64,000 bases of DNA from an uncultured Stomatobaculum sp. (GCF_937924975.1 NZ_CALEYG010000013.1:1-64000); one strand, 5' to 3'. Shown: positions 26,128 to 35,876, counted from the first letter of the stretch. The notes: generated by a model not told the origin, from the letters alone. Made by a program: numbers and translations.

Positions 26128-27085
26128 AGGAATACTGTTTCTCTTCCTGTTCCTGATCGGTCTATTGTTGTTTCTTCTGTTGCTTCTGCTTTTTGTTCCG
26201 TTCCGTTATCGAGGCAGCGGCGCACGAGAAGAGAAACAGCTCTCCGGTTGTTTTTCGGTTTCCTGGCTATTTTCTCTGCTTCGTTTCAGTCTCTCCTATG
26301 CGACGGAAAAAAAAGCGGAATTTTTTATTCTGGGTTTCCGCGTTTATCACAGCGACGAGACAGAAGATACATCGGATACGGCGGAAGATAGTGATTTCGA
26401 CTATCCGGAGCCTATGGCTTCGGAGGATTTCGAACCGGATACAGCAGAAACGGCGGTTGTCGAACAGAAGAAGGCAGTTGAGGAACAGGAGGAGATTTCG
26501 TCGGAACGGTTCGAAGTGACTGAGCCTGTTTCGGACAAGAAGGAAATACCTCCGCAGAGAAAAGACAAACAGCGGCAGAATGTCTCGGAAGAAGAGCAGC
26601 GTGCGATGCGGCAGCGCGGCCGAAGCCGCCGTCGCTTCCGGACGCAGCGGGACAAGCTTTCGGCAGGCGTCCGAAAGTTACAGAATTTTATCCGGTCAGC
26701 CGAGACGGAATTTGACTTCTTTCAGGATGAGAGAACGCAGCGTTTCCTGCGATTTCTAAAGCGAAAAGCATTCCGCTTTTTGCGGGAACTTTTACCGCGG
26801 CGCATGTCCGGCGCACTTCGTTTCGGTTTCGCAGACCCCGCCCTGACAGGACAAGGGGCCGCACTGGCGGCCATGTTACTACCACTGTATCGGGACAACC
26901 TGGAAATAGAGCCTCTGTTCGACCGCGAAGAGCTCTCGGGAAAACTTGCCTTCCACGGGCGCATACGGCTGTTTGTATTTTTATTCGGAGCAGCACAACT
27001 TTGGTTTCATCCGGATTTCCGCTTTGTCTACCGGCATCTACGCGGAAAGAACGTGAGAAAAAATAAGGAGGACACACATGGCTGA
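26099..27085 (+). CDS. DUF2953 (YtfI-like) membrane protein
   Basis: The 328-residue protein has one long N-terminal hydrophobic segment (about 6-34, very Leu/Phe-rich), an acidic then basic low-complexity middle (about 80-200), and a C-terminal DUF2953 region (about 235-325, with GFADPALTGQ and WFHPDFRFVYRHLRGK). In Bacillus the homologue YtfI is encoded next to YtfJ, as here, so the pair is conserved. Function is unknown; in sporeformers YtfJ/GerW acts in spore germination. The stop overlaps the start of ytfJ by 8 bases. Confidence 0.82.
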   Translation: MPALIPAILKGILFLFLFLIGLLLFLLLLLLFVPFRYRGSGAREEKQLSGCFSVSWLFSLLRFSLSYATEKKAEFFILGFRVYHSDETEDTSDTAEDSDFDYPEPMASEDFEPDTAETAVVEQKKAVEEQEEISSERFEVTEPVSDKKEIPPQRKDKQRQNVSEEEQRAMRQRGRSRRRFRTQRDKLSAGVRKLQNFIRSAETEFDFFQDERTQRFLRFLKRKAFRFLRELLPRRMSGALRFGFADPALTGQGAALAAMLLPLYRDNLEIEPLFDREELSGKLAFHGRIRLFVFLFGAAQLWFHPDFRFVYRHLRGKNVRKNKEDTHG

Positions 27086-27485
27086 CAATCAGTTTGCGGA
27101 ACAGGCAGAAGCTTTGTTCCGGGGTATGAACGCATTTGTCTCAACAAAGACAGTCGTCGGTGCACCGCAACAGGCGGGAGACGCCATCATCATACCGCTG
27201 GTAGATGTCTCTTGCGGAATGGCGACCGGTGCATTCAGCGGCACCAAGAGCAGTGACGGCAACGGCGCCGGCGGTATGAGCACCAAAATTTCTCCGGCCG
27301 CGGTGCTGATTATTCAGAACGGCGCCACAAGGCTCATCAATGTAAAGAACCAGGATGCTGTGACACGCGTCATGGATTTGGTGCCGGATGTCATCAACCG
27401 CTTTACCGCAAATTCCAAGATTTCTCCGGAGGCAACGGAGCGGGCCACACAGGTCTTTGCGGAAGAAGAGAACGAAGCACATTAA
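27078..27485 (+). CDS. ytfJ: GerW/YtfJ family protein
   Basis: The 135-residue protein has the compact YtfJ fold pattern: VGAPQQAGDAIIIPLVDVSCG, a Gly-rich central loop (GNGAGGM), then SPAAVLIIQNG. Family members are sporulation-associated or of unknown role. AAGGAGG lies 8 bases before the ATG. It ends the gmk operon and is followed directly by a terminator. The window does not show whether this organism sporulates. Confidence 0.9.
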   Translation: MADNQFAEQAEALFRGMNAFVSTKTVVGAPQQAGDAIIIPLVDVSCGMATGAFSGTKSSDGNGAGGMSTKISPAAVLIIQNGATRLINVKNQDAVTRVMDLVPDVINRFTANSKISPEATERATQVFAEEENEAH

Positions 27486-27517
27486 AAAACCGCCCGGGCA
27501 ACCGGGCGGTTTTTTAA
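27484..27517. terminator. Bidirectional terminator between ytfJ and rpmB
   Basis: AAAAAACCGCCCGG pairs with CCGGGCGGTTTTTT over a GCAA tetraloop, with T runs on both strands for the converging ytfJ and rpmB. Confidence 0.92.
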
Positions 27518-27523
27518 TAAAAT

Positions 27524-27709
27524 TTATGCTCTCTCAACGAAGTTCGAGCGAAGGCAGGAAGTGCAAATATACATCTTCCGCACGCCACCTTCCGTCTTGA
27601 CCTTAACGGACTTGACGTTTGCCTTCCAGATGCGATTGCTTCTTCTATGAGAATGGCTCACGTTATTTCCGAAGTGAGCGGCCTTTTCGCAAATAGCACA
27701 CTTTGCCAT
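27524..27709 (-). CDS. rpmB: Ribosomal protein L28
   Basis: A 61-residue bL28 protein: MAKCAICEKAAHFGN at the start, SHSHRRSNRIWKANV, and CTSCLRSNFVERA at the end. Four cysteines (C4, C7 and the later C-x2-C pair) form the zinc site of the C+ form. The ATG at 27709 has GGAGG 7 bases upstream; a 13-residue extension in frame is not supported. It is transcribed alone. Confidence 0.96.
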   Translation of the reverse strand: MAKCAICEKAAHFGNNVSHSHRRSNRIWKANVKSVKVKTEGGVRKMYICTSCLRSNFVERA

Positions 27710-27765
27710 GGTAACACCTCCTATCTTCTTTGGGCGTTGTGGTCGCAAAGCCCATATCGTTCCTC

Positions 27766-27794
27766 ATTTTAACAGAACAGCATAGTGAATGCAA
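27766..27794 (-). promoter_or_regulatory. Promoter of rpmB
   Basis: On the minus strand, TTGCAT (27794-27789), 17 bases, TAAAAT (27771-27766). Confidence 0.6.
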
Positions 27795-27902
27795 GTAAAT
27801 TCTTCAGACTTCCTTTTCACGCCCAAATAAGGTATACTTTCCATGAAACCGATGCGTGCATAGAGGGCGGCGCAGGCAACTGCGCGCAAGGAAGGAAATC
27901 AT

Positions 27903-28265
27903 ATGGTCAAGGGACGACTGAACAATGAACTGGGACAGATTGAAGTGAGACCTGAAGTGATTGCTGCCTATGCGGGGTCCGTTGCCGTGGAATGCTTCGG
28001 CATTGTCGGCATGGCATCTGTCAATATGACAGACGGACTGGTTCGCCTGTTGGGCAGAAATAAGCTCGGACAGGGCATCCAGGTCCTGATTACCCCGGAG
28101 AACAAGCTCCGGATTGCATTTCACCTGATTGTCGCTTACGGTGTCAATATCAATGCAGTTTCCGACAATCTGATTGAAAATGTAAAGTACCGGGTGGAGG
28201 CATTTTCCGGTATGGAAATCGAGAAAATTAAAATCTACGTAGAGGACGTCAGATCCATCGACTGA
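27903..28265 (+). CDS. Asp23/Gls24 family protein (YloU-like)
   Basis: The 120-residue protein matches Asp23/Gls24: NNELGQIEVRPEVIAAYAG at the start (in part), the CFGIVGMA strand and the C-terminal VKYRVEAFSGMEIEKIKIYVEDVR. It is YloU of the rpmB-yloU-yloV cluster conserved in Firmicutes. Its role is linked to envelope stress or fatty acid metabolism through its neighbour FakA but is not settled. The ribosome site is GGAAGGAAA, about 6 bases upstream of ATG. Confidence 0.9.
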   Translation: MVKGRLNNELGQIEVRPEVIAAYAGSVAVECFGIVGMASVNMTDGLVRLLGRNKLGQGIQVLITPENKLRIAFHLIVAYGVNINAVSDNLIENVKYRVEAFSGMEIEKIKIYVEDVRSID

Positions 28266-28284
28266 CACGGGAGGAGTTTGAGCT

Positions 28285-29976
28285 TTGGAAATTCACGAGT
28301 TGAATGCCTTTGTGATTCGCAAGTGCTTTTTGGCAGCTGCCAACGAGCTTGCATCCAAAAAAGAATGGATTAATGAACTGAATGTATTTCCGGTTCCGGA
28401 TGGCGACACAGGCACCAACATGACCATGACGATGATGTCGGCCGCCAAAGAAGTCGCAGCGCTTGAGACGGACGATATGAAAGTGCTGTGCAAGGCAATC
28501 GCCTCCGGTTCTCTCCGCGGCGCGCGCGGTAATTCGGGTGTCATTCTCTCGCAGTTATTTCGCGGATTCACCCGCGAATTGGCTGCGGCGGAGAAGAATA
28601 CCGTAGAGATCCCCCAGCTTGCGGCCGCTTTTGTCCGGGCAACAGAGACCGCGTATAAGGCGGTTATGAAACCGAAGGAGGGCACCATCCTCACTGTGGC
28701 GCGCGCCATGAGTGACAAGGCGGAAGAGCTGCAAAACGGTGCGACGGATATCGTCGCATTTGCAAAGGATATTATTGCAGCCGGTGATACCGCCTTACAG
28801 CAGACGCCGGAATTACTGCCTGTCTTAAAACAGGCGGGTGTTGTGGACTCCGGCGGTCAGGGTCTCATGACGGTCATGCACGGTGCGTTTCAGGCGCTGA
28901 GCGGAGAAATCGGAGAAGTGTTCCTTGAGAATTTCGATGCCGCACAGGCAAGCGAGAGCAGAGAGGCGCATCCGATTGACACCTCCCATCTGGATACTTC
29001 CGAGATTCGTTTCGGGTATTGTACGGAATTCATTGTCAATCTGGAAAATCCGCTCTCCGATGACGAGGAACAGGCCTTTAAGTCTTTTCTGGAATCCATC
29101 GGCGATTCGATTGTCTGCGTTGCCTCGGAAGATATGGTGAAGGTACATGTCCACACCAATGATCCCGGACTCGCAATTCAAAAGGGACTCAGCATGGGGT
29201 CTCTTTCCCGTATGAAAATCGACAATATGCGCGAGGAGCACAATGAACGCCTGATTCGCAACGCCTCGCAGCTTGCGGCGGAAGAGAAACGCAAACAGGC
29301 AGCGACAGCCGAAAAGAAACCCTACGGTTTCTTGAGTGTCTCTGTGGGAGACGGGCTGGACCGGATTTTCAAGGAAATCGGCGTAGATCAGTTGATTTCA
29401 GGCGGTCAGACGATGAATCCCAGCACCGAAGACATTCTGAACGCCATCGCAGCGATTCATGCGGACACGATTTTCATTCTCCCGAACAACAAGAACATCA
29501 TTCTCGCGGCGCAGCAGGCGCGCGATCTGACCGAAGGAAAAAATGTCGTGGTCGTACCGACCCGCAATATTCCGGAGGGCATCACCGCAATGGTAAGTTT
29601 CCTCCCGGAGAGCAGTCCTGAGGAGAATCTGGCTGCAATGCAGGAGGCCATTCGGCATCTCGCGACGGCAGAAGTCACTTATGCGGTGCGTGACACCACG
29701 ATGGATGATTTTGAAATTCACGCCGGTGATTTCATGGCAATCGGACAAAACGGTATGCTGACCGTTGAAAAGAAGGTCGAAGACGCTGTGCTGAATGCGA
29801 TTGAAAAACTCACAGCCGACGGCAAAGAACTTGTCACGCTCTATTACGGCAGTGATGTCTCCGAGCAGAATGCAAAGCTGGTCAAAGAGCTCGCGGAAGC
29901 GCGCTTTGAAGACTGCGAAGTGGAGTTAAACTACGGCGGCCAGCCAGTCTACTATTATTTCATCTCTGCGGAGTGA
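28285..29976 (+). CDS. fakA: Fatty acid kinase ATP-binding subunit FakA (YloV)
   Basis: FakA phosphorylates fatty acids presented by FakB, feeding exogenous lipids into phospholipid synthesis. The 563-residue protein has the N-terminal DAK2/DhaL-like nucleotide domain with VPDGDTGTNM (37-46, Asp residues bind Mg) and GARGNSGVILSQ (about 76-87), then a middle domain and a C-terminal DegV-like FakB-like region. The start is TTG at 28285 with GGGAGGAG upstream. It directly follows the Asp23-like gene, as in Bacillus. Confidence 0.94.
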   Translation: MEIHELNAFVIRKCFLAAANELASKKEWINELNVFPVPDGDTGTNMTMTMMSAAKEVAALETDDMKVLCKAIASGSLRGARGNSGVILSQLFRGFTRELAAAEKNTVEIPQLAAAFVRATETAYKAVMKPKEGTILTVARAMSDKAEELQNGATDIVAFAKDIIAAGDTALQQTPELLPVLKQAGVVDSGGQGLMTVMHGAFQALSGEIGEVFLENFDAAQASESREAHPIDTSHLDTSEIRFGYCTEFIVNLENPLSDDEEQAFKSFLESIGDSIVCVASEDMVKVHVHTNDPGLAIQKGLSMGSLSRMKIDNMREEHNERLIRNASQLAAEEKRKQAATAEKKPYGFLSVSVGDGLDRIFKEIGVDQLISGGQTMNPSTEDILNAIAAIHADTIFILPNNKNIILAAQQARDLTEGKNVVVVPTRNIPEGITAMVSFLPESSPEENLAAMQEAIRHLATAEVTYAVRDTTMDDFEIHAGDFMAIGQNGMLTVEKKVEDAVLNAIEKLTADGKELVTLYYGSDVSEQNAKLVKELAEARFEDCEVELNYGGQPVYYYFISAE

Positions 29977-30000
29977 GCCATCGCATACCGTCTGCATTGA

Positions 30001-30032
30001 AAAGGATTTCCCGGTGGGAAGTCCTTTTTTCG
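30001..30032 (+). terminator. Terminator after fakA
   Basis: AAAGGATTTCCC pairs with GGGAAGTCCTTT (one G-U) over a 3-base loop, followed by a T run, 24 bases after the fakA stop. Confidence 0.8.
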
Positions 30033-30052
30033 CATCAGGAAGAGGAACATCT

Positions 30053-32086
30053 ATGCCGGAACAAAAAACAGTAGCGACGCAGCGCGTGTCTGTATTGCGC
30101 GGCGTCGGTCCGAAAACAGAGGCCATACTGCAACACATGGGCATTGAAACGCTCGCGGATTTATTTGCTCACTATCCGCTGCGCTTTGTCACATATCCGG
30201 AACTCACGGAAATTGGCGCTCTCAGCGCGGACGACGCGGGCACGCCGGTGGCTGTCTGTGCGGAGCCTGTCCGGGAGCTGGCGCGTCGCAGCGGACGCGG
30301 CCTGCAGCTCTGTACGGGCATATTTAGCGACGGTTCGGGAGAGCTATCCGCAACCTGGTTTCATATGCCTTATCTGCGAGAGACCCTGCGACCGGGCAAG
30401 CGCACCGTACTCTTCGGAAAAGTTCAGCCGAACGGAAAACACCTGCATTTACAGCAACCGCAACTCTTCACAAGAGAACAGTACGAAAAATTGCTACATC
30501 GCCCTGTTCCCCAGTACGCACTGCCAAAGGGAATCAGCGAGAAAACCTTTGGGGCTTTGATGGAACAGGCGCTTTCTATGGCACCGCCGATTTCAGACTG
30601 GCTGCCGCCGTCTCTTCGGGAACGCTACGGCCTTCTCCCGGAAGATACGGCAGTGCGGGAAATTCATGCTCCGCGCGACATGGAAAATTTCGCCGCTGCC
30701 AGAAAGCGCATTGTATTTGACGGCTTTTTTCGCTTTCTCTATGCCGTGCGTCGTCTGAAGGAGACGCTGCGCAAAGAAAAATCCTTTTATACATTTGATG
30801 CGCGCGCATCTCTGGTCGAATTCCGACGGTATCTGCCCTTTTCCCTGACAGCGGCCCAGCAAAAAGTATGCGATGATTTTTGCCGTGATTTTGCTTCGGG
30901 GACAGTGATGAACCGCCTGGTACAGGGCGATGTCGGCTCCGGCAAAACCGCCGTTGCCGCTGCCGCTCTGTTTGCGGTGTGCCGTGCCGGTTATCAGGGG
31001 GCGCTCATGGTGCCGACAGAAGTCCTAGCACGCCAGCACTACGAAACACTTTGCGCCCTGTTTGCAAAGGCTGAGCCCGCCCTGCGTCTCGGTCTGCTGA
31101 CCGGTTCTACGCGCATACGGGAACGTCGGGGGCTGCTGGAACAACTGCAGCGCGGAGAAATCGATCTTTTAATCGGAACGCACGCCTTGCTGGAAGAGAC
31201 TGTCGTTTTTTCGGCACTTGCACTGGTTGTGACGGATGAACAACACCGCTTCGGCGTATTACAACGCGAAAAGCTGGCCTCCAAAGGAAAGTTGCCACAT
31301 GTACTGGTGATGAGTGCGACACCGATTCCGCGGACGCTCGCTGTGATTCTCTACGGAGATCTCGACAGTTCTGTGATTGACGCGCGTCCCGCCGGACGCA
31401 ACCCGATCAAAAACGCCGTCATTGAAAAAAAGGACAGACCGAAGGCACTGCTGCATATCAAACGGGAAATTGCCGCCGGCCATCAGGCCTATATTGTCTG
31501 CCCGCAGGTTGAACCGAACCCAATGACGGATTTGGAAAATGTAGAAGAGTACAGTGCGGCACTCCGCAAAAGTTTTCACGGAGAAATTACCGTAGCTGCT
31601 CTGCACGGGCGCATGAAAGAGGCGGAGAAGCAGGCTATTATGGAGCGCTTTGTGCGTGGTGAGATTTCCGTGCTGGTCGCAACGACTGTGATTGAAGTCG
31701 GTGTCGATGTCCCGAATGCAACGGTTATGATGGTTGAAAATGCGGAACGCTTCGGCCTTGCAACCCTCCATCAGCTGCGAGGCCGCGTCGGCAGAGGAAA
31801 GGATCAAGCTTATTGTATCTTCGTGCAGGGCAAAAAGAGTAAGGACGGAACCGAACGGCTCTCACTCTTACAGCGCAGCAATGACGGGTTTGAAATTGCG
31901 GCGGAAGATTTGAAACACCGCGGACCCGGCGAGCTTTTCGGCGCAGTCCAGAGCGGAGAGTTGACATTCTGTCTTGGAGACATTTATAATGATTATTCAG
32001 TGCTTCAACTTGCAAAAGAAGCAGTGGATGCGCTAGCACAAGCGGATTTAATTCTGCCGGAAGTTCATACAAAGGTTATATTATAG
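30053..32086 (+). CDS. recG: ATP-dependent DNA helicase RecG
   Basis: RecG rewinds stalled replication forks and branch-migrates Holliday junctions. The 677-residue protein has the N-terminal wedge/OB domain (RVSVLRGVGPKTEAIL at about 10-25), then the helicase core with Walker A GDVGSGKTAVA (about 292), DEQHRFGV (about 394), and MSATPIPRTLA. It ends with the TRG-type region (HRGPGELFG). The start is ATG at 30053, 6 bases after GAGGAAC-like AGAGGAA; the 13-residue extension upstream lies within the terminator stem. Confidence 0.96.
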   Translation: MPEQKTVATQRVSVLRGVGPKTEAILQHMGIETLADLFAHYPLRFVTYPELTEIGALSADDAGTPVAVCAEPVRELARRSGRGLQLCTGIFSDGSGELSATWFHMPYLRETLRPGKRTVLFGKVQPNGKHLHLQQPQLFTREQYEKLLHRPVPQYALPKGISEKTFGALMEQALSMAPPISDWLPPSLRERYGLLPEDTAVREIHAPRDMENFAAARKRIVFDGFFRFLYAVRRLKETLRKEKSFYTFDARASLVEFRRYLPFSLTAAQQKVCDDFCRDFASGTVMNRLVQGDVGSGKTAVAAAALFAVCRAGYQGALMVPTEVLARQHYETLCALFAKAEPALRLGLLTGSTRIRERRGLLEQLQRGEIDLLIGTHALLEETVVFSALALVVTDEQHRFGVLQREKLASKGKLPHVLVMSATPIPRTLAVILYGDLDSSVIDARPAGRNPIKNAVIEKKDRPKALLHIKREIAAGHQAYIVCPQVEPNPMTDLENVEEYSAALRKSFHGEITVAALHGRMKEAEKQAIMERFVRGEISVLVATTVIEVGVDVPNATVMMVENAERFGLATLHQLRGRVGRGKDQAYCIFVQGKKSKDGTERLSLLQRSNDGFEIAAEDLKHRGPGELFGAVQSGELTFCLGDIYNDYSVLQLAKEAVDALAQADLILPEVHTKVIL

Positions 32087-32098
32087 GGAGCATATTGA

Positions 32099-34201
32099 AT
32101 GGATGAATTATTGGGGAAGGCGGGCGAAGACCCACTGATTGAGGATTTGGATCTCGGAGAGGCGCCCGCCTCCGGAACGCGAATCACGACAGAGACGGAA
32201 GTGCAACAGCCCGATTCCTCGGATGCAGTGCTTCCGGAAAACGATGAGCCGATTCCCGTCACGGTCAATGAAGACAACGGGGATGCTCTGCAGTGGGAGA
32301 GTTCCGACAGTGCGGCAGCGGCGCTTTCACATGCGGCGCGTGTCAAGGCCGATGACGGTGTACAGGAAGAGAAGGACGCTGTGTGGAGCGGCATGAAACC
32401 GGAGACCGAAGCCGATAATTTCTATGTAAACGCTGACACTTCGGCAACCGAAGACTCCTCGGAAGAAGAGGAGACCGTGCCGGAGAGCGCTGCGGTTCCG
32501 GAAAAAACCGCGCCGCTTTCACATGACGAAGAACCCGCGTTACCGCCTAAGCGTCATTCTTCTGCCGGAAAGAAAATATTGCTGACCGCAGCGGTGCTCC
32601 TTGCAGTGACCGCTGCTTCGTATACCATTTACGGCCAGAAATACCACCGCGTCTTCCTGCCGAACACAGTGATCAACGGTGTGGATGTCTCCGGCAAGAG
32701 TGCCGTCGATGCTGAGAAGCTGATGAACGCCGGCATTGCGGATTACAGCCTGAAAGTCAAAGCGCGTGAGAACGCCGATGCCGAAATTCATGCGTCGGAT
32801 GTGGATTTGCACTATGACTTCGGAGACACCCTGAGTAAGCTGATCTCCGAACAGAGTATTTTTTCGTGGGGGCCGCGTTATTTCTCTCGCCATGAGGAAA
32901 CGCTCGATACGATGGCAAAGCTCGATGAGACACGCTTTCAAGCTGCAATCGATGCCTTGCCCTGCTTCCAGGCTTCGGCGTTCAAAAAGCCGGTCAACGC
33001 CCACATCTCGAGCTACCAGAGCGGGCAGCCTTTTACTGTTGTCAAAGAAGAAGAGGGCACGGAGTTAAAGACGGAAGAGGCGACAGAGAAGATAAAAGAA
33101 GCAGTCTGCACCCTTCAGCCGGAGATTGATCTGGATCAGGAAAAGCTCTACACGGAGCCGGAGATTCGCGCAGACAATGAGGCTCTCGTAAAGTCCGCCG
33201 CAGCGATGAATCAGTACCTTAAGACAGATATTTCCTATGCCGGTGATTCCGGCGTTGTGTTAAACGGCGAACAGCTTCACAACTGGATTTCACCGGACGG
33301 CAAGGGCGGTGTCAAGCTGGATGAGAGCAAGCTGAATGAGTTCATTAAGAATCTCGCGGCCAAGTACGACACCTACAACAAACCGAAAAGCCTCAAGTCG
33401 AGCTGGGGAGCCACCGTCACCGTGCGAAGCGGTTCTTATGGCTGGAAGGTGAATCAGGACGCCGAGAAGAGCTGGCTCCGCGAGGCCATCGCATCGGGAA
33501 CCAAGACGCAGCGCACGCCGGAGTTCTCCCAGAAGGCCGCTTCTCTCAACGGCCCCGATTTCGGCTCTACCTATGTCGAGGTCAATTTGAGTGCCCAGCA
33601 CCTTTATTTCTATAAGGACGGAAAACAGCTGATTTCCTCTGATTTCGTATCCGGCAACGAGGCAAAGGGCACGGTTACGCATCAGGGTGCCTATGCGATC
33701 AGCTATAAGCAGCGCAATGCCACGCTCCGCGGACAGGGATATGCCGCTCCCGTTGATTACTGGATGCCGTTTAATAACGGCGAAGGTTTCCACGACGCTC
33801 CCTGGCGAAACGCCTTCGGCGGAAGCATCTATCTGTCCGGCGGCTCACACGGCTGTGTCAACTTGCCGCCGGCAGTTGCCAAAACACTTTTTGAGAACGT
33901 GACGGCCGGAACACCTGTGCTGGTCTATACGCTGCCCGGTACAGAGCCGAAAAAGCCTGTCCCGACGCAGCCGAACCCGGCAGAGAGCAGTTCCGCTGCG
34001 GATGCCACGGCAAATCCGTCCGACAGTTCTGCGGCGGCCGCCCCGACCACCGCACCGGCGACAAAAGCGACCGAGGCAAAGAAAGGGCCGGGCGAGACGG
34101 AGAGCGGTTCCCCGAATCCCAGTATCTCGACCGGCGCACCGCAGAAAAAACCGGGCACCGGGTCCGTGCAGCCTGCGCCCGGTGACGGAGGAAAGCGATG
34201 A
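32099..34201 (+). CDS. L,D-transpeptidase with PG-binding domain, membrane-anchored
   Basis: YkuD-type enzymes make 3-3 cross-links in peptidoglycan or attach proteins to it. The 700-residue protein starts with an acidic cytoplasmic region (1-155), a membrane segment (about 158-178) and then an external part with a PG_binding_4-like repeat region (about 200-370), a YkuD domain (about 480-610) with the catalytic SHGCVN motif near residue 583-587, and a Pro/Ser/Thr-rich tail (620-700). It overlaps rsmD by the ATGA motif. The substrate linkage is inference from the family. Confidence 0.9.
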   Translation: MDELLGKAGEDPLIEDLDLGEAPASGTRITTETEVQQPDSSDAVLPENDEPIPVTVNEDNGDALQWESSDSAAAALSHAARVKADDGVQEEKDAVWSGMKPETEADNFYVNADTSATEDSSEEEETVPESAAVPEKTAPLSHDEEPALPPKRHSSAGKKILLTAAVLLAVTAASYTIYGQKYHRVFLPNTVINGVDVSGKSAVDAEKLMNAGIADYSLKVKARENADAEIHASDVDLHYDFGDTLSKLISEQSIFSWGPRYFSRHEETLDTMAKLDETRFQAAIDALPCFQASAFKKPVNAHISSYQSGQPFTVVKEEEGTELKTEEATEKIKEAVCTLQPEIDLDQEKLYTEPEIRADNEALVKSAAAMNQYLKTDISYAGDSGVVLNGEQLHNWISPDGKGGVKLDESKLNEFIKNLAAKYDTYNKPKSLKSSWGATVTVRSGSYGWKVNQDAEKSWLREAIASGTKTQRTPEFSQKAASLNGPDFGSTYVEVNLSAQHLYFYKDGKQLISSDFVSGNEAKGTVTHQGAYAISYKQRNATLRGQGYAAPVDYWMPFNNGEGFHDAPWRNAFGGSIYLSGGSHGCVNLPPAVAKTLFENVTAGTPVLVYTLPGTEPKKPVPTQPNPAESSSAADATANPSDSSAAAAPTTAPATKATEAKKGPGETESGSPNPSISTGAPQKKPGTGSVQPAPGDGGKR

Positions 34202-34767
34202 GAGTAATCGCAGGCAGTGCAAGAAGACTGCTCCTCAAAACCCTGCCGGGCGATGAGACTCGTCCCACGACGGACCGCATCAAAGAAACACTCTTTAATA
34301 TACTCCAAGCGGAAATTCCGGGTTCGCGTTTCCTGGATTTATTCGGCGGCAGCGGCGGGATTGCAATCGAAGCTTTATCTCGCGGTGCAAGCTCTGCTGT
34401 CATCGTCGAAAAAAATCCCAAGGCTGCCCGCATCATCCGCGAAAATCTGGAACACACCCATCTTGACGACAGAGCCGAGTTGCTCACGACCGATGCTTCC
34501 GCTGCCATTACCAGACTGGCCGGCCGCGAGGGTGCAGCGTTTGATTTGATTTTTCTGGATCCGCCTTATGGTCTGGGCCTGGAAGATCGGGCGCTTGCGC
34601 AGCTTTTGCCCACCGCTTTATTACAGGCGAACACGCTCCTCATCGTCGAGACAGATATTGAGGCAGACCCCACCCGCTTTGAGGCCTTGGGGTATTCGGT
34701 CCTCAAAATCAAAGAATACAAAACCAATCAACACATCTTTCTCCAGAGAAGGTATGACGAGGCATGA
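34198..34767 (+). CDS. rsmD: 16S rRNA (guanine966-N2)-methyltransferase
   Basis: The 189-residue protein has the SAM-binding FLDLFGGSGGIAIEALSRG (about 42-60) and the catalytic LDPPYG motif (about 120) for amino-group methylation of guanine. Its N-terminus MRVIAGSARRL matches RsmD. It overlaps the L,D-transpeptidase gene and coaD by 4 bases each, and the rsmD-coaD pair is widely conserved. Confidence 0.95.
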   Translation: MRVIAGSARRLLLKTLPGDETRPTTDRIKETLFNILQAEIPGSRFLDLFGGSGGIAIEALSRGASSAVIVEKNPKAARIIRENLEHTHLDDRAELLTTDASAAITRLAGREGAAFDLIFLDPPYGLGLEDRALAQLLPTALLQANTLLIVETDIEADPTRFEALGYSVLKIKEYKTNQHIFLQRRYDEA

Positions 34768-35273
34768 CAACTGCGGTCTATCCGGGCAGCTTTGATCCGG
34801 TCACAAACGGACACCTTGACATCATCAAACGCGCTTCCGAAATGTTTGATCATTTGATTATTGCCGTCCTGAACAACAAAGCAAAATCACCGTTGTTCAC
34901 GACAGCAGAACGTGTTACAATGCTATGCGAAATAACGGCAGGTATCAAAAATATTGAAGTCGAGAGTTTTGACGGACTGTCGATTAAGTACTGTCACGAA
35001 AAGGGTGCACAGGTGATGGTGCGCGGACTGCGGGCTGTGACCGATTTTGAGTACGAGCTGCAGATTGCGCAGACCAATCGTGTGATTGCACCCGATATTG
35101 ACACCGTATTTTTGACAACCAATTTGAAGTATTCCTATTTGAGTTCCAGTATCGTCAAGGAGATTGCAGCCTATCAGGGTGATATCAGCGCCTTTGTAGA
35201 CAGTCGCGTCGCCGCGAAGATTATGGAAAAATACAGTCATAGTCAGGATTGTGGAAGTGGAGCAGAGGCATGA
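34764..35273 (+). CDS. coaD: Phosphopantetheine adenylyltransferase
   Basis: Transfers AMP to 4'-phosphopantetheine, the fourth step of coenzyme A synthesis. The 169-residue protein has YPGSFDPVTNGHLDII (6-21, nucleotidyltransferase HxGH-type motif), GLRAVTDFEYE and the YSYLSSSIVKE nucleotide-binding segment near the end. The start overlaps the stop of rsmD (ATGA). Confidence 0.96.
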   Translation: MTTAVYPGSFDPVTNGHLDIIKRASEMFDHLIIAVLNNKAKSPLFTTAERVTMLCEITAGIKNIEVESFDGLSIKYCHEKGAQVMVRGLRAVTDFEYELQIAQTNRVIAPDIDTVFLTTNLKYSYLSSSIVKEIAAYQGDISAFVDSRVAAKIMEKYSHSQDCGSGAEA

Positions 35274-35839
35274 GCAGAATAGAGCAGGTGATTTCTGAGA
35301 TTGAAGATTACATTGAGGAGTGCAGACCATCGGCCTTTTCCGCCTCAAAGATTATTGTCCAGAAAGAAGAGTTGGAGGAGAAGTTATCTGAACTCCGCAT
35401 GGCAATTCCGGAAGAGTTGGATCAGAGCAAGAAGATTCTGAGCAATCAGAATGCCATCATGCTGGATGCCCAGGCTCGCTACAATACCATGGTCAATGAG
35501 GCTTCCAAGAAAACGGAGCAACTGGTCAATCAATCCGAAATCGTCCAGAAGGCGACGGCAACTGCCAATGAAATTTTGCAGAGTGCAAGGGCGCAGGCCC
35601 AGAGCATTGTCGATGCCGCACAGGCAGAGGCAAACGGCATACGACTCAGCTCGATTCAGTATACGGATGAGTTACTGCTGAATGTCCAGAATATCATCGG
35701 CAATGCCTCCAGAGAGGCTGACGCGAGAAATCAGGCCTTGCAGCTGGCCTTCCGGCAGAGCTTTGATCAGATTGCAGCCAACCGTCAGCAACTTGCCGCA
35801 AGCAATGAATCTGCGCAGGCGGTAGAACAACAGCAGTAA
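35270..35839 (+). CDS. Coiled-coil protein resembling ATPase subunit / DivIVA-like proteins
   Basis: The 189-residue protein is almost wholly helical and Gln/Ala/Glu-rich, with long heptad-like stretches (about 25-150), and no signal peptide or membrane segment. Similar proteins sit after coaD in Lachnospiraceae and are often labelled ATPase or V-ATPase subunit H. That label rests on coiled-coil similarity, so I give no firm function; a scaffolding or division-site role like DivIVA is possible. Its start overlaps the coaD stop (ATGA). A terminator closes the unit. Confidence 0.75.
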   Translation: MSRIEQVISEIEDYIEECRPSAFSASKIIVQKEELEEKLSELRMAIPEELDQSKKILSNQNAIMLDAQARYNTMVNEASKKTEQLVNQSEIVQKATATANEILQSARAQAQSIVDAAQAEANGIRLSSIQYTDELLLNVQNIIGNASREADARNQALQLAFRQSFDQIAANRQQLAASNESAQAVEQQQ

Positions 35840-35845
35840 TCAGCG

Positions 35846-35876
35846 AAAAGAGTTTGCCTCCGTGCAAACTCTTTTT
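35846..35876 (+). terminator. Terminator of the rsmD-coaD unit
   Basis: AAAAGAGTTTGC pairs with GCAAACTCTTTT over a CTCCGT loop, then TTTAT. It lies 7 bases after the stop codon and ahead of the next gene's ribosome site. Confidence 0.85.
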